Origin: Firmicutes bacterium UBA5388
GTDB taxonomy: Bacteria > Bacillota > UBA4882 > UBA10575
DNA length: 14,277 nucleotides
Assembly: GCA_002409975.1 (NCBI GenBank)
Contig: DHOO01000026.1
Coordinates: forward strand, 1 to 14,277
Direction of reading: 5' to 3'
The notes under the pieces are model-generated. The model had not been told where the DNA came from, ran no database searches, and worked only from the letters and a program-made list of their open reading frames with translations. Position numbers and translations under genes: made by a program. This document shows positions 1 to 7,145 of the stretch, piece after piece (positions within the stretch are counted from its first letter, which is position 1; each line of letters starts with the position of its first letter).

Positions 1-31
<31 letters not shown>

Positions 32-41
32 TAAGAATTAT

Positions 42-74
42 AAACTGACGCGATTTTCAAAGCGTCAGTTTTTT
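42..74 (+). terminator. Rho-independent terminator after the tRNA
   Basis: A 10-bp perfect stem (AAACTGACGC at 42-51 with GCGTCAGTTT at 62-71, 10-nt loop) runs straight into a T tract at 69-74. It closes the tRNA unit 11 nt downstream of the CCA end. Confidence 0.9.
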
Positions 75-195
75 AATTGAAGTTAAAAAAAATCCACATT
101 ATCGTAGGAGAAAACAATTCCGGCAACTTCTTTATAGACATACTTACTGTTATTACTACATATAAATAAATAAAGATTTAGCTGGAGGTGAGCCT

Positions 196-585
196 ATGGC
201 TAAGCAGGAATATCCGGCCTTAAATCTACGCCTCGTTACAACTTCTGTTTTCTCCGGGTTAAAATATTCTTTTTCCTTGCTTTTAATTACAATTATTCTG
301 TTGGTGGTTACTTACTGGATTGGCTGGGACTGGAGTAATTATGAACATACGATCTATGAATACTCAATTTATACAGCTATCGTCCTTGGGGCATTAGTGA
401 CCGGATATAAGTCGAAGACCAAAGGGTGGTTAATGGGTATGCTTCTTGCTATCTCAGTATGGTTGCTCTTCTTTATCCTTGGAAGAATATGGGGTCTGGA
501 GCAAAACATTAGGGCTGGATTGATTAATGGGCTAATTGCGATAATACTAGGAATACTCGGCGGAGTCATCGGTATTAACCTTTAA
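196..585 (+). CDS. TIGR04086 / DUF3792 family membrane protein
   Basis: A 129-residue integral membrane protein with four hydrophobic segments at roughly residues 13-40, 55-70, 76-98 and 108-128, joined by short loops and with a short N-terminal tail. Length, four-helix layout and glycine-rich last helix match the TIGR04086 (DUF3792) family of small Firmicutes membrane proteins, whose function is unknown. The ATG at 196 is preceded by GGAGGTGA at good spacing. It is a single-gene unit between the tRNA terminator and a convergent terminator shared with the maltose phosphorylase gene. The 121 bases upstream are AT-rich, with only a weak promoter candidate (TAGACA near 134 and a TATAAA-like box about 20 bp on). 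No role can be assigned from its neighbours. Confidence 0.82.
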   Translation: MAKQEYPALNLRLVTTSVFSGLKYSFSLLLITIILLVVTYWIGWDWSNYEHTIYEYSIYTAIVLGALVTGYKSKTKGWLMGMLLAISVWLLFFILGRIWGLEQNIRAGLINGLIAIILGILGGVIGINL

Positions 586-610
586 TAATTTTAAGCGCAT
601 ATTTTCAAAA

Positions 611-660
611 GAAAACAGACCTTGAGCCTTTAAATCTGTTAAGAGGCTAAGATCTGTTTC
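611..660. terminator. Shared terminator between convergent genes
   Basis: An imperfect inverted repeat: AAACAGA (613-619) with TCTGTTT (653-659), then CTT/AAG, then AGCC (625-628) with GGCT (645-648), interrupted by one mismatch and one bulged base. Short T-rich tracts follow on both strands. It lies between the stops of the membrane protein gene and the maltose phosphorylase gene, so it can serve both. Confidence 0.65.
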
Positions 661-666
661 TTTAGT

Positions 667-2970
667 TTATTCCACCATCTTGATTGAAAGTAAATTATCC
701 TTTGAGGAAAGGTATTCTTTCTCTCGTACGTAAAGAGGGAAAAGTGTTCCTGAAAACTGTTCAATTTTAATCTGCTCTTTATCAACAGTAATTTTCAGTC
801 TCCTTTTCCTAAAATTAAGCTTAAAACTATAGCTTTCCCAGGTTTCTGGGAGATAAGGATTGAAAGTAAAATTATTATTCTTTACGGCCACTCCGGCAAA
901 ACCCATCACTACTGCCAGCCAGTTTCCAGCCATACTAGTAAGATGAATCCCCTCGTCGGTATCATCGTTTCTATTTTCTAAATCTAAACGGCTGGAGCGA
1001 AGAAAAAGCTGATAGGCTTGATGATGATAGCCAATATGAGAGGCTACAATCGAATGGATACTGGGTGATAGCGATGATTCGTGCACAGTTCTTGGTTCAT
1101 AAAAGTCAAAGTTTCTTTGTTTGCATTCTAAATCGAACTGTTCAGGAAGAAAATAGAAAGCCTGAATTACGTCTGCTTGTTTTATAAAACAAGAACGAAG
1201 GATCCGATCCCAAGACCAATATTTGTTCAAAGGTAGTTCTTCAGGAGGTAAATCTTTTACTAAGACTTGTTCTTTATCCATATACAAGTCGTTTTGTTCA
1301 AAAATACCTAAATCCGGGACAGTTGGGTAATACATTTTTCCGATGATGTCTTGCCAGTTGTCCAATTCTTCTGGTTCAAAATCTAATTTCTCTGCTAAAT
1401 AACGGTATTTTACCTGATCATCATTTTTTAGTTCAGCAAGAGATTTAAGGGTATAATCTAAGGTCCAAGCAGCCATGGTATTGGTATACCAGTTGTTATT
1501 GACGTTGTTTTCGTATTCATTAGGACCAGTTACCCCTAAAATCATATACTTATTTTTACGAGGATTAAAGGTAACGCGGTCTGCCCAAAACCTACTGATT
1601 GCGATTAACACTTCTAATCCATAATCATAAAGGTAAGACCGATCTCCTGTGTAGTTAGTGTAATTATAGATAGCATGAGCAATAGCCGCATTTCTGTGAA
1701 TCTCCTCAAAAGTGATCTCCCACTCATTATGACATTCTTGCCCATCAATGGTGACCATGGGATAAAGCGCTCCCTTAAGCCCAAGCTTGGAAGCATTCTC
1801 CTGGGCCTGTGGTAAATGATAATAGCGGTAAAGGAGGAGATTCTTCGCGATTTGTTCATTGGTATACAAGTAAAATGGCAGGCAAAGCGCTTCGGTATCC
1901 CAATACGTTACTCCGCCATATTTTTCTCCAGAAAAGCCTTTAGGACCGATATTTAGCCGGGGATCTTTCCCATCGTAACTTTGGTTAAGTTGAAAAATAC
2001 AATACCTCATCCCTTGCTGGGCTTTTAGATCGCCCTTGATAATGATATCAGTATCTTCCCACCTCCTGGTCAATTCGGCTAAGTGGTTCCGATAAAGCGC
2101 CTCATAACCTTGTTGATAAGCTGTTTGGAGTTTAGAGAGAGTAGTCTGTTCTAATGTATGCTCTTCAAAATCCCTGGACGTGCAGACCGCAACAAATTTT
2201 TGTAGTTCAACCGGTTTTCCTATGGTTAGGGGGATTTTAATCTCATATCCCACGTATTTATGCTTAAGCAAAAGTTTCTTTTCCGGATTTTGTGGCACGG
2301 AATCAATCAGTACTTTAACAGACATAGCGCTAGAAACCAGAAAATTAGTCTTCTTGGTTCGTACACTTAATAAAGCGGACTCCGTATCAATCTTTTTATT
2401 TACTTCCTGCCAAAACTTTTCTCCATAATTGGCATCTTTGTTTTTAACATCCCCATCAAGATAGGGAGTAACAGTTAGAATACTGTTATGGTTTAAAGGA
2501 GTGGCTTTAACAGTAATACAGGCTAAATTAGGTTCAGCCATACTTAAAAATCGCGTAATTACTAAATCCGTCTCTTTTCCGTCGTTACTGAGCAAAGTGA
2601 AAGAGCGGGTCAGTTTACCTTGTTTCATATCTAATTCACGGCGGAAATTTTTAAACGAAGAGATGGCAAGATCTATTTTTTCTCCATCTAGCATTAGATT
2701 GACACCAGCCCAGTTAGGGGAGTTAATAATTTTCGCAAAAAATTCCGGATATCCGTTCTTCCACCAACCCACCCTTGTTTTATCGGGATAATAAATACCA
2801 GCCAGATAGGTCCCTTGCAGAGAATCGCCCGAGTACTCTTCTTCAAAAAAACCTCTTAAACCCATGTGAGAATTACCCAAAGTAAAAATGCTCTCGGAAA
2901 AGTGAGCTGATTTGGGAGCGAAAGAAGTCTCAATAATCTTCCATTCATCAAGGATAAATCTTTCGTGCAT
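667..2970 (-). CDS. mapA: Maltose phosphorylase, glycoside hydrolase family 65
   Basis: A 767-residue cytoplasmic enzyme predicted to split maltose with inorganic phosphate into glucose and beta-glucose-1-phosphate. The length is normal for GH65 phosphorylases: an N-terminal beta-sandwich domain (about 1-270), an (alpha/alpha)6 barrel (about 310-690) and a small C-terminal beta domain. Residues 414-422 read HNEWEITFE, which matches the loop known to set maltose specificity in Lactobacillus acidophilus maltose phosphorylase (its residues 413-421); kojibiose and trehalose phosphorylases differ there. Glu485 in GPNEY is the expected general acid (Glu487 in the L. brevis enzyme), and RTVHESSLS (627-635) is the likely phosphate-binding region. 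No signal peptide is seen. The ATG follows AGGAGG by 7 nt. The gene is divergent from the regulator and malEFG, so uptake and cleavage are probably co-regulated. Beta-phosphoglucomutase, needed next, is not in the window. Confidence 0.95.
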   Translation of the reverse strand: MHERFILDEWKIIETSFAPKSAHFSESIFTLGNSHMGLRGFFEEEYSGDSLQGTYLAGIYYPDKTRVGWWKNGYPEFFAKIINSPNWAGVNLMLDGEKIDLAISSFKNFRRELDMKQGKLTRSFTLLSNDGKETDLVITRFLSMAEPNLACITVKATPLNHNSILTVTPYLDGDVKNKDANYGEKFWQEVNKKIDTESALLSVRTKKTNFLVSSAMSVKVLIDSVPQNPEKKLLLKHKYVGYEIKIPLTIGKPVELQKFVAVCTSRDFEEHTLEQTTLSKLQTAYQQGYEALYRNHLAELTRRWEDTDIIIKGDLKAQQGMRYCIFQLNQSYDGKDPRLNIGPKGFSGEKYGGVTYWDTEALCLPFYLYTNEQIAKNLLLYRYYHLPQAQENASKLGLKGALYPMVTIDGQECHNEWEITFEEIHRNAAIAHAIYNYTNYTGDRSYLYDYGLEVLIAISRFWADRVTFNPRKNKYMILGVTGPNEYENNVNNNWYTNTMAAWTLDYTLKSLAELKNDDQVKYRYLAEKLDFEPEELDNWQDIIGKMYYPTVPDLGIFEQNDLYMDKEQVLVKDLPPEELPLNKYWSWDRILRSCFIKQADVIQAFYFLPEQFDLECKQRNFDFYEPRTVHESSLSPSIHSIVASHIGYHHQAYQLFLRSSRLDLENRNDDTDEGIHLTSMAGNWLAVVMGFAGVAVKNNNFTFNPYLPETWESYSFKLNFRKRRLKITVDKEQIKIEQFSGTLFPLYVREKEYLSSKDNLLSIKMVE

Positions 2971-3066
2971 TGTCGTTCCTCCTAAATAAATGCTTTCTAA
3001 GGTTGATAAGCAATTTCCTAAGCCAGCTTTTAGTTACGAGTGATGAGCAATAATAAAAGCATTCTT

Positions 3067-3096
3067 ATTATAAACAAAAAAGTTTACTACTGTCAA
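3067..3096 (-). promoter_or_regulatory. Promoter of the maltose phosphorylase gene
   Basis: Read on the minus strand: -35 TTGACA (3096-3091), 18-bp spacer, -10 TATAAT (3072-3067). Both hexamers are perfect consensus. The predicted start near base 3060 gives a leader of about 90 nt. One base separates the -35 box from the palindromic operator at 3098-3107. Confidence 0.85.
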
Positions 3097-3097
3097 T

Positions 3098-3107
3098 CAA
3101 ACGTTTG
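3098..3107. promoter_or_regulatory. LacI-family operator between divergent promoters
   Basis: CAAACGTTTG is a perfect 10-bp palindrome centred on CG, the usual form of LacI-family operators, and it is followed by CGTAAA. It abuts the minus-strand -35 box and overlaps the first three bases of the plus-strand -35 box, so one bound dimer could affect both promoters. The most likely ligand is the LacI-type protein encoded just downstream, which would then autoregulate. A CcpA site is less likely because the outer TG/CA positions of that consensus do not match. Confidence 0.7.
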
Positions 3108-3133
3108 CGTAAAAATTAAATTAGGTATATAAT
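3105..3133 (+). promoter_or_regulatory. Promoter of the LacI-type regulator (and possibly malEFG)
   Basis: -35 TTGCGT (3105-3110, weak match), 17-bp spacer, -10 TATAAT (3128-3133, perfect). The weak -35 overlaps the operator palindrome. The leader to the regulator start is about 150 nt, with no clear terminator or further motif in it. Confidence 0.7.
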
Positions 3134-3287
3134 TATGGTGCCAGTCGGGAAGAAATCTTTACTTATTTTACTCATTTGACTTATAATTTAGGGAAGGCTA
3201 AGACCAAAGATAAAGGATTTTCCTGGGTAATTAAAGAATAAAGGAAAGCACTGCAATTATCTTTGAATTATTTCTAAAGAGGTAATA

Positions 3288-4319
3288 ATGATGGTTACGA
3301 TTAAAGATGTGGCAAAGCTTGCTCAAGTTTCTCCTTCTACAGTCTCGCGAGTAATATCAGATAGTAAGCAGATTAGTGATGAGACCAAAAAAAGAGTGAG
3401 AATAGCCATGGAAGAACTGGGCTACTATCCTAATTTGATTGCCCGAAGCTTAATTACTAAATCAAGTCAAACCCTAGGCTTAATAATGTCCCGGTCTACT
3501 GAAACCGCTTTTTCCAGCCCTTTCTTTTCGGAAGTCATCAGAGGAATTAGTAAAGCAGTTCAAAATCGCCAATACAGTCTCCTTTTGGCTACCGCTGAAA
3601 ATTATAAAGAAGAGGCCAAACAATGTATGAAGATGATTAAAGAAAAAAGGGTGGATGGGGTTATTCTTTTAGCATCTAGGGTCGAGGATGATTTAATCGC
3701 CCAACTCTCGCTTGATGAATATCCCTTCGTAGTAGTAGGGAGAGCGCCATCAGGAACAGGAATTTATTCAGTGAATAATGACAATATCCAAGCTGCCTAT
3801 AATGTCGTTCGACATCTGTTAAACTTGGGCCACAGAGAGATTGCTTTCTTAAATGGGCCCCAAGATTATATTTTCTGTCATGATCGATATGAAGGTTACG
3901 CTATGGCTTTTCGTGAGTTTGGATTAGAAATTATTCAAGAGTATGTTATTGAAACTGATCTGCAGCAGGAGAATGGTTACTTTTATACCAAAGAATTATT
4001 AGCGCTTACTAAACCACCAACGGCGGTTTTTACGATTGATGATATGATGGCGTTGGGGGCTTATCGCGCCATCAAAGAGAACCAACTGAAGATTCCCGAT
4101 GATATAGCAGTTGTTGGTTTTAATAATGATCATTTTAGCTCCTTAGTCAGTCCCCCGCTAACTACTGTTCGTATTCCCATTTATGAAATGGGAATCAATG
4201 CGGCTGAGATGATGATGGATCTTCTCGGTGGCAAAAGAGTTATTCCTCCCCAAAGAATTCTTTCTTCCGAATTGATTATCCGCGATTCCTGTGGAGGTAA
4301 AACCATTAATTATTGTTAA
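3288..4319 (+). CDS. malR: LacI-family transcriptional regulator of the maltose locus
   Basis: A 343-residue LacI/GalR repressor. The N-terminal helix-turn-helix is textbook (TIKDVAKLAQVSPSTVSRVI, about residues 4-23), followed by the hinge region PNLIARSLITKSS (about 49-61) and a periplasmic-binding-protein-like sensor domain (about 62-335) with typical VNNDN, FTIDDMMALGA and VVGFNND segments. The effector cannot be read from the sequence; maltose or a related sugar is inferred from the neighbours. Two ATGs stand in tandem. The second (3291) sits 8 nt from the GG of AAAGAGGT and is better spaced than the first (5 nt), so the true start may be one codon later. It lies between the divergent phosphorylase gene and malE, and probably binds the CG-centred palindromes at 3098-3107 and 4368-4381. 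The symbol rests on context. Confidence 0.92.
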   Translation: MMVTIKDVAKLAQVSPSTVSRVISDSKQISDETKKRVRIAMEELGYYPNLIARSLITKSSQTLGLIMSRSTETAFSSPFFSEVIRGISKAVQNRQYSLLLATAENYKEEAKQCMKMIKEKRVDGVILLASRVEDDLIAQLSLDEYPFVVVGRAPSGTGIYSVNNDNIQAAYNVVRHLLNLGHREIAFLNGPQDYIFCHDRYEGYAMAFREFGLEIIQEYVIETDLQQENGYFYTKELLALTKPPTAVFTIDDMMALGAYRAIKENQLKIPDDIAVVGFNNDHFSSLVSPPLTTVRIPIYEMGINAAEMMMDLLGGKRVIPPQRILSSELIIRDSCGGKTINYC

Positions 4320-4337
4320 TTTTTAGAAGGAATAGGA

Positions 4338-4364
4338 TTAACAATCGAGAATATTTATTATAGT
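4338..4364 (+). promoter_or_regulatory. Possible malE promoter
   Basis: TTAACA (4338-4343) and TATAGT (4359-4364) are separated by only 15 bp, shorter than ideal. Support comes mainly from position: the operator-like palindrome begins 4 bp downstream of the -10 box, where a bound repressor would block initiation. malE may instead be read through from the regulator promoter, since the 168-bp gap has no convincing terminator. Confidence 0.35.
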
Positions 4365-4367
4365 TTC

Positions 4368-4381
4368 CGCAATCGTTAGCG
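4368..4381. promoter_or_regulatory. Second LacI-type operator, upstream of malE
   Basis: CGCAATCGTTAGCG is a CG-centred imperfect palindrome (10 of 14 positions symmetric). It shares CGTT-T/A-GCGTAAA with the site at 3098-3107, down to the flanking TAAA. Two related sites beside the two transport/catabolic transcription units support a common regulator, most simply the LacI-type protein encoded here. Confidence 0.6.
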
Positions 4382-4410
4382 TAAATTTTGAGTTACAGGA
4401 AAATTGACGC
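4379..4410 (+). repeat. Inverted repeat in the malE leader
   Basis: GCGTAAATTTT (4379-4389) and AAAATTGACGC (4400-4410) pair over 10 of 11 positions with a 10-nt loop. No T tract follows, so it is not an ordinary terminator. It would form a hairpin near the 5' end of the malE message and overlaps the last bases of the operator. Confidence 0.55.
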
Positions 4411-4487
4411 AAAATTACTTCAAGGAGGTGGGTTTAAGAAAATAACAAGTTTGAGGTAAAAAAGAAAGATAAAAGGAGGTCATTAGA

Positions 4488-5744
4488 GTGAAAAAATGGA
4501 TGGTACGGTCTTTATTATTAACCCTGATCCTAGTTATTCTGGGAGGAACATTTTTAACAGCTTCTATGGCGGATAAGGTTGAGATCGAACTTTTTTACTA
4601 CAAGCAAGAAATTGTAAAGCAAATGGGGGATATGGCTACCGCTTTTTGTAAGAAAAACCCAGATATATCCCTTAAATTAACTTTAATTCCTAATGACAGT
4701 ATGACGGTTTTACGGACCAGGATGGCGGGGGGAGATGCGCCAGACATCATTCAATTACAAGCTTATTCGGCAGTCTTTGAATTTGCGCAAGCAGGATGGC
4801 TTGTCGATCTTACAAATGAACCGGTTTTATCTAAAGTTATTGAAGGCGCCAAAACTTCAGTTACATATAAAGGTAGGGCCTATGCTTTGCCCATGGATTT
4901 AGCAGGAATCGGTATTATCTACAACAAAGATCTCTTTAAAAAATATAATTTAAAACCGCCTACCACCTTTACCGAACTACAAAATGTATGTGCAGTCCTG
5001 AAGAAGAACAAGGTTACTCCTTTTGCCGGATTGTTTAAAGTAAATTGGTCTTTAGGGCATTTTATTTCAATGGTTCATTCAACTTTAGCTGGTCCTAAAG
5101 TAATGCCGTGGCTTGAAGCGATGAATGCCGGAAAAGGTTCGTTTGCTGATCCGATTAATAGCAAAGAATTATTTAAAATTATCGACTTTTATAAGGCGAA
5201 TGTAAGCGCAAACGCAGCTGAGATGGACTGGGATGAACAGCAAGCCGCTTTTGCGTCAGGAGAGGCCGCGATGATGGTTCAGGGGTTATGGTCATATGGG
5301 GCGGCCATCGCGACTAATCCCAAATTAAACTGTGGTTTCATCCCATTTCCTTGTACCGACAAGGCAGAAGACACCAAGCTTCTTGCTGATGTAGACTCAA
5401 CATTTGCCCTTTCTGCTATCTCAAGCCCAGCTAAAATGAAGGCAGCAAAACAATTCCTGGAGTGGTTATCAACTCCGGAAGCAATCAAAATGTGGGTAGA
5501 AGAGTGTAAACTTGTTCCTACCTTTAAAAACTCGGATGTCTCTTCTATGGATGTCCCCTTCCAAGATTTAGTTAAATATATGAATGAAGGAAAGACCAAT
5601 CCATGGGCATTTTCCATGTATCCGGTGGCTGTTTTTGAAGATGCTTGTAAAAATGGAGCTCAGGAATATGTTTTTGGATTAAAAAAGGCTAATGATGTCA
5701 TTCAGTACATAGATGAAACTTGGAGAAGGGAAATGCAAAAGTAG
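4488..5744 (+). CDS. malE: Maltose/maltodextrin-binding protein (ABC family 1 solute-binding protein)
   Basis: A 418-residue extracytoplasmic solute-binding protein that would deliver maltose or a similar oligosaccharide to MalF/MalG. It starts at a GTG 7 nt after AAAGGAGGT. The N-terminus is a positively charged tip, a hydrophobic core (about 8-24) and a likely signal peptidase I site after SMA (28/29). There is no cysteine before residue 54, so no lipobox, whereas monoderm Firmicutes normally anchor these proteins as lipoproteins. Mature-domain features include MAGGDAPDIIQLQAYSA (about 79-95), IIYNKDLFKKYNL and FLEWLSTPEAIKMWVEE, typical of family 1 binding proteins. Sugar specificity is inferred from the adjacent GH65 enzyme. 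It is first in malE-malF-malG; a long perfect hairpin separates it from malF and could raise its yield over the permeases. Confidence 0.92.
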   Translation: MKKWMVRSLLLTLILVILGGTFLTASMADKVEIELFYYKQEIVKQMGDMATAFCKKNPDISLKLTLIPNDSMTVLRTRMAGGDAPDIIQLQAYSAVFEFAQAGWLVDLTNEPVLSKVIEGAKTSVTYKGRAYALPMDLAGIGIIYNKDLFKKYNLKPPTTFTELQNVCAVLKKNKVTPFAGLFKVNWSLGHFISMVHSTLAGPKVMPWLEAMNAGKGSFADPINSKELFKIIDFYKANVSANAAEMDWDEQQAAFASGEAAMMVQGLWSYGAAIATNPKLNCGFIPFPCTDKAEDTKLLADVDSTFALSAISSPAKMKAAKQFLEWLSTPEAIKMWVEECKLVPTFKNSDVSSMDVPFQDLVKYMNEGKTNPWAFSMYPVAVFEDACKNGAQEYVFGLKKANDVIQYIDETWRREMQK

Positions 5745-5754
5745 ACTTACAGAA

Positions 5755-5798
5755 AAAATCAGAAGAATAAGCGGAAAATCGCTTATTCTTCTGATTTT
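5755..5798 (+). repeat. Perfect 19-bp intercistronic hairpin between malE and malF
   Basis: Bases 5755-5773 and 5780-5798 are exact reverse complements over 19 bp around a 6-nt loop (GAAAAT). It fills most of the 72-bp malE-malF gap. The T bases at the end lie within the stem and are followed by AGAAAAGAGG, so it is at best a leaky terminator. A 3'-end stabiliser or partial attenuator that gives more MalE than permease is the likeliest role. Confidence 0.9.
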
Positions 5799-5816
5799 AG
5801 AAAAGAGGAGAAAGAA

Positions 5817-7145
5817 ATGGTTACCAGCAAAAAAGGAAAAGCCTTTTATTTTATTATGTTTTTACTGCCGGCATTATCATTGTATACCATGTTTTTTATC
5901 TTTCCTCTCTTTCAAGGAATTAAATATTCGTTCACCGATTGGAACGGTATTGTCCCGGAAATTCCCTTTAACTTTGAGAAAAATGAATTTGAGAATATTT
6001 TGGTACAGCTAAATAACCCAAAAAAAGCTGTTTATCTCAAGAAATTTTATCAATTCGAGGAAGCGAACTCTTTATACCGCTTAACTTCATGGGTTCAAGA
6101 AGGAGAGGGGGAGCCCAGAAAGTTAACAGATAAGGAAAGAAAAGAGATCAAAAAAATCTTAAAATCGGTAGATGTTTCTTCTATTAACTACATCGGCTTA
6201 GCCAACTTTAAAGAAATGTGTAATGACCAAAGATTTATTCCTAGATTAGAAAAACGTTATTTATACAATGAATTCGATGAACTACCTACCGTCATAGGGA
6301 AACGAGCCTTCAATAAAAAATTACTAGATAATATTAGCGAGCAGAGTGAGCGGGACTTTTTGTTATTGAACTATCAATTTATTGCCTCAAATTCAACCTA
6401 TGTCCTTAAAGAAGAACTAACTGAGGAAGATACTACTAAGCTCAAGTCAGTCCTAAAAGAAAAGATGTATGAAAAGGTGCTTATTCCAGGAGTAATTGGG
6501 TTTACTCTTTTCTTTACCTTTTTTAATGTATTATTATCCAATTTTCTCGCTTTAACGCTCGCCTTGATTTTAGATACTAACATGAAATATAAGAATCTCC
6601 TGCGGTCCATGTTTTTTTTACCCAATGTGATCAGCCTAATAATTGTGGCCTATCTCTGGTCTTATATGTTTAGATTAATTTTCCCTTTAATCACAGGAAT
6701 CTCTGTTTGGCTTGGTAGTCCGAAGTTAGCTCCTTATGCTGTGGTGATGGTTGCGGTCTGGCAGGGTTGCGGCTATTTAATGGTAATTTATCTAGCGGGG
6801 CTACAAACGATCCCCGCAGAACTGGTTGAGGTTAGTGAAGTAGATGGCGCTAAATGGTATCAACGTTTATTCTTTATCAAATTTCCTCTCTTATTGCCTG
6901 CTTTTACCATCTGTTTGTTTTATAGTCTCTCTAATTCCCTGCGTACTTTTGATATAGTTATGGCTCTAACCCAAGGTGGGCCGGGATATGTAACCACCCC
7001 AATTGTGGTGGATATTTATAAGAATGCTTTTATGCAGAATAGATATGGTTTTGCGACGGCAAAAGCTGTCCTTCTATGCTTAATCATTATGTTAATAACA
7101 GGTGTTCAACTTTTTTTAATGAAAAGGAGGGAAGTGGAACTATGA
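5817..7145 (+). CDS. malF: Maltose ABC transporter permease with enlarged extracytoplasmic loop
   Basis: A 442-residue MalF-type inner-membrane permease. TM1 is at about 11-35, then a long hydrophilic, charged stretch of roughly 185 residues (36-222), then TM helices at about 223-250, 262-288, 303-330, 355-375 and 413-435. The EAA loop that contacts the ATPase is at about 337-360 (EVSEVDGAKW...KFPLLLP). Ordinary Firmicutes sugar permeases of this family have about 290-310 residues; the excess lies between TM1 and TM2, on both sides of a YIGLANFKEM segment (125-134). That place corresponds topologically to the P2 loop of E. coli MalF (between its TM3 and TM4), which contacts MalE. ATG follows GAGGAG by 6 nt. 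Its stop overlaps the malG start (ATGA). Confidence 0.92.
   Translation: MVTSKKGKAFYFIMFLLPALSLYTMFFIFPLFQGIKYSFTDWNGIVPEIPFNFEKNEFENILVQLNNPKKAVYLKKFYQFEEANSLYRLTSWVQEGEGEPRKLTDKERKEIKKILKSVDVSSINYIGLANFKEMCNDQRFIPRLEKRYLYNEFDELPTVIGKRAFNKKLLDNISEQSERDFLLLNYQFIASNSTYVLKEELTEEDTTKLKSVLKEKMYEKVLIPGVIGFTLFFTFFNVLLSNFLALTLALILDTNMKYKNLLRSMFFLPNVISLIIVAYLWSYMFRLIFPLITGISVWLGSPKLAPYAVVMVAVWQGCGYLMVIYLAGLQTIPAELVEVSEVDGAKWYQRLFFIKFPLLLPAFTICLFYSLSNSLRTFDIVMALTQGGPGYVTTPIVVDIYKNAFMQNRYGFATAKAVLLCLIIMLITGVQLFLMKRREVEL

Noticed and set aside
588..612. Shared TTAAGCGCATA segment at about 591 and 10097 as a dispersed repeat
   Set aside because: Identity covers only about 11 bases, and at the second site it is part of a terminator stem, so coincidence is likely.
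2180..2791. Plus-strand open frames inside the maltose phosphorylase gene
   Set aside because: They are antisense to a gene with full family conservation, lack ribosome sites and encode no recognisable motif.
3094..3111. CcpA catabolite-repression (cre) site in the divergent promoter region
   Set aside because: The core AA-CG-TT matches but the outer TG and CA positions do not; a site for the local LacI-type regulator explains it better.
4418..4465. Extra Shine-Dalgarno sequence AAGGAGGTGGG about 65 nt upstream of malE, possibly a leader peptide
   Set aside because: No ATG, GTG or TTG stands at a usable distance; the only GTG lies inside the ribosome site itself and gives five codons.
5713..6012. 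Open frame spanning the end of malE, the hairpin and the start of malF
   Set aside because: Out of frame with both conserved genes, with a composition dominated by the repeat; no ribosome site.
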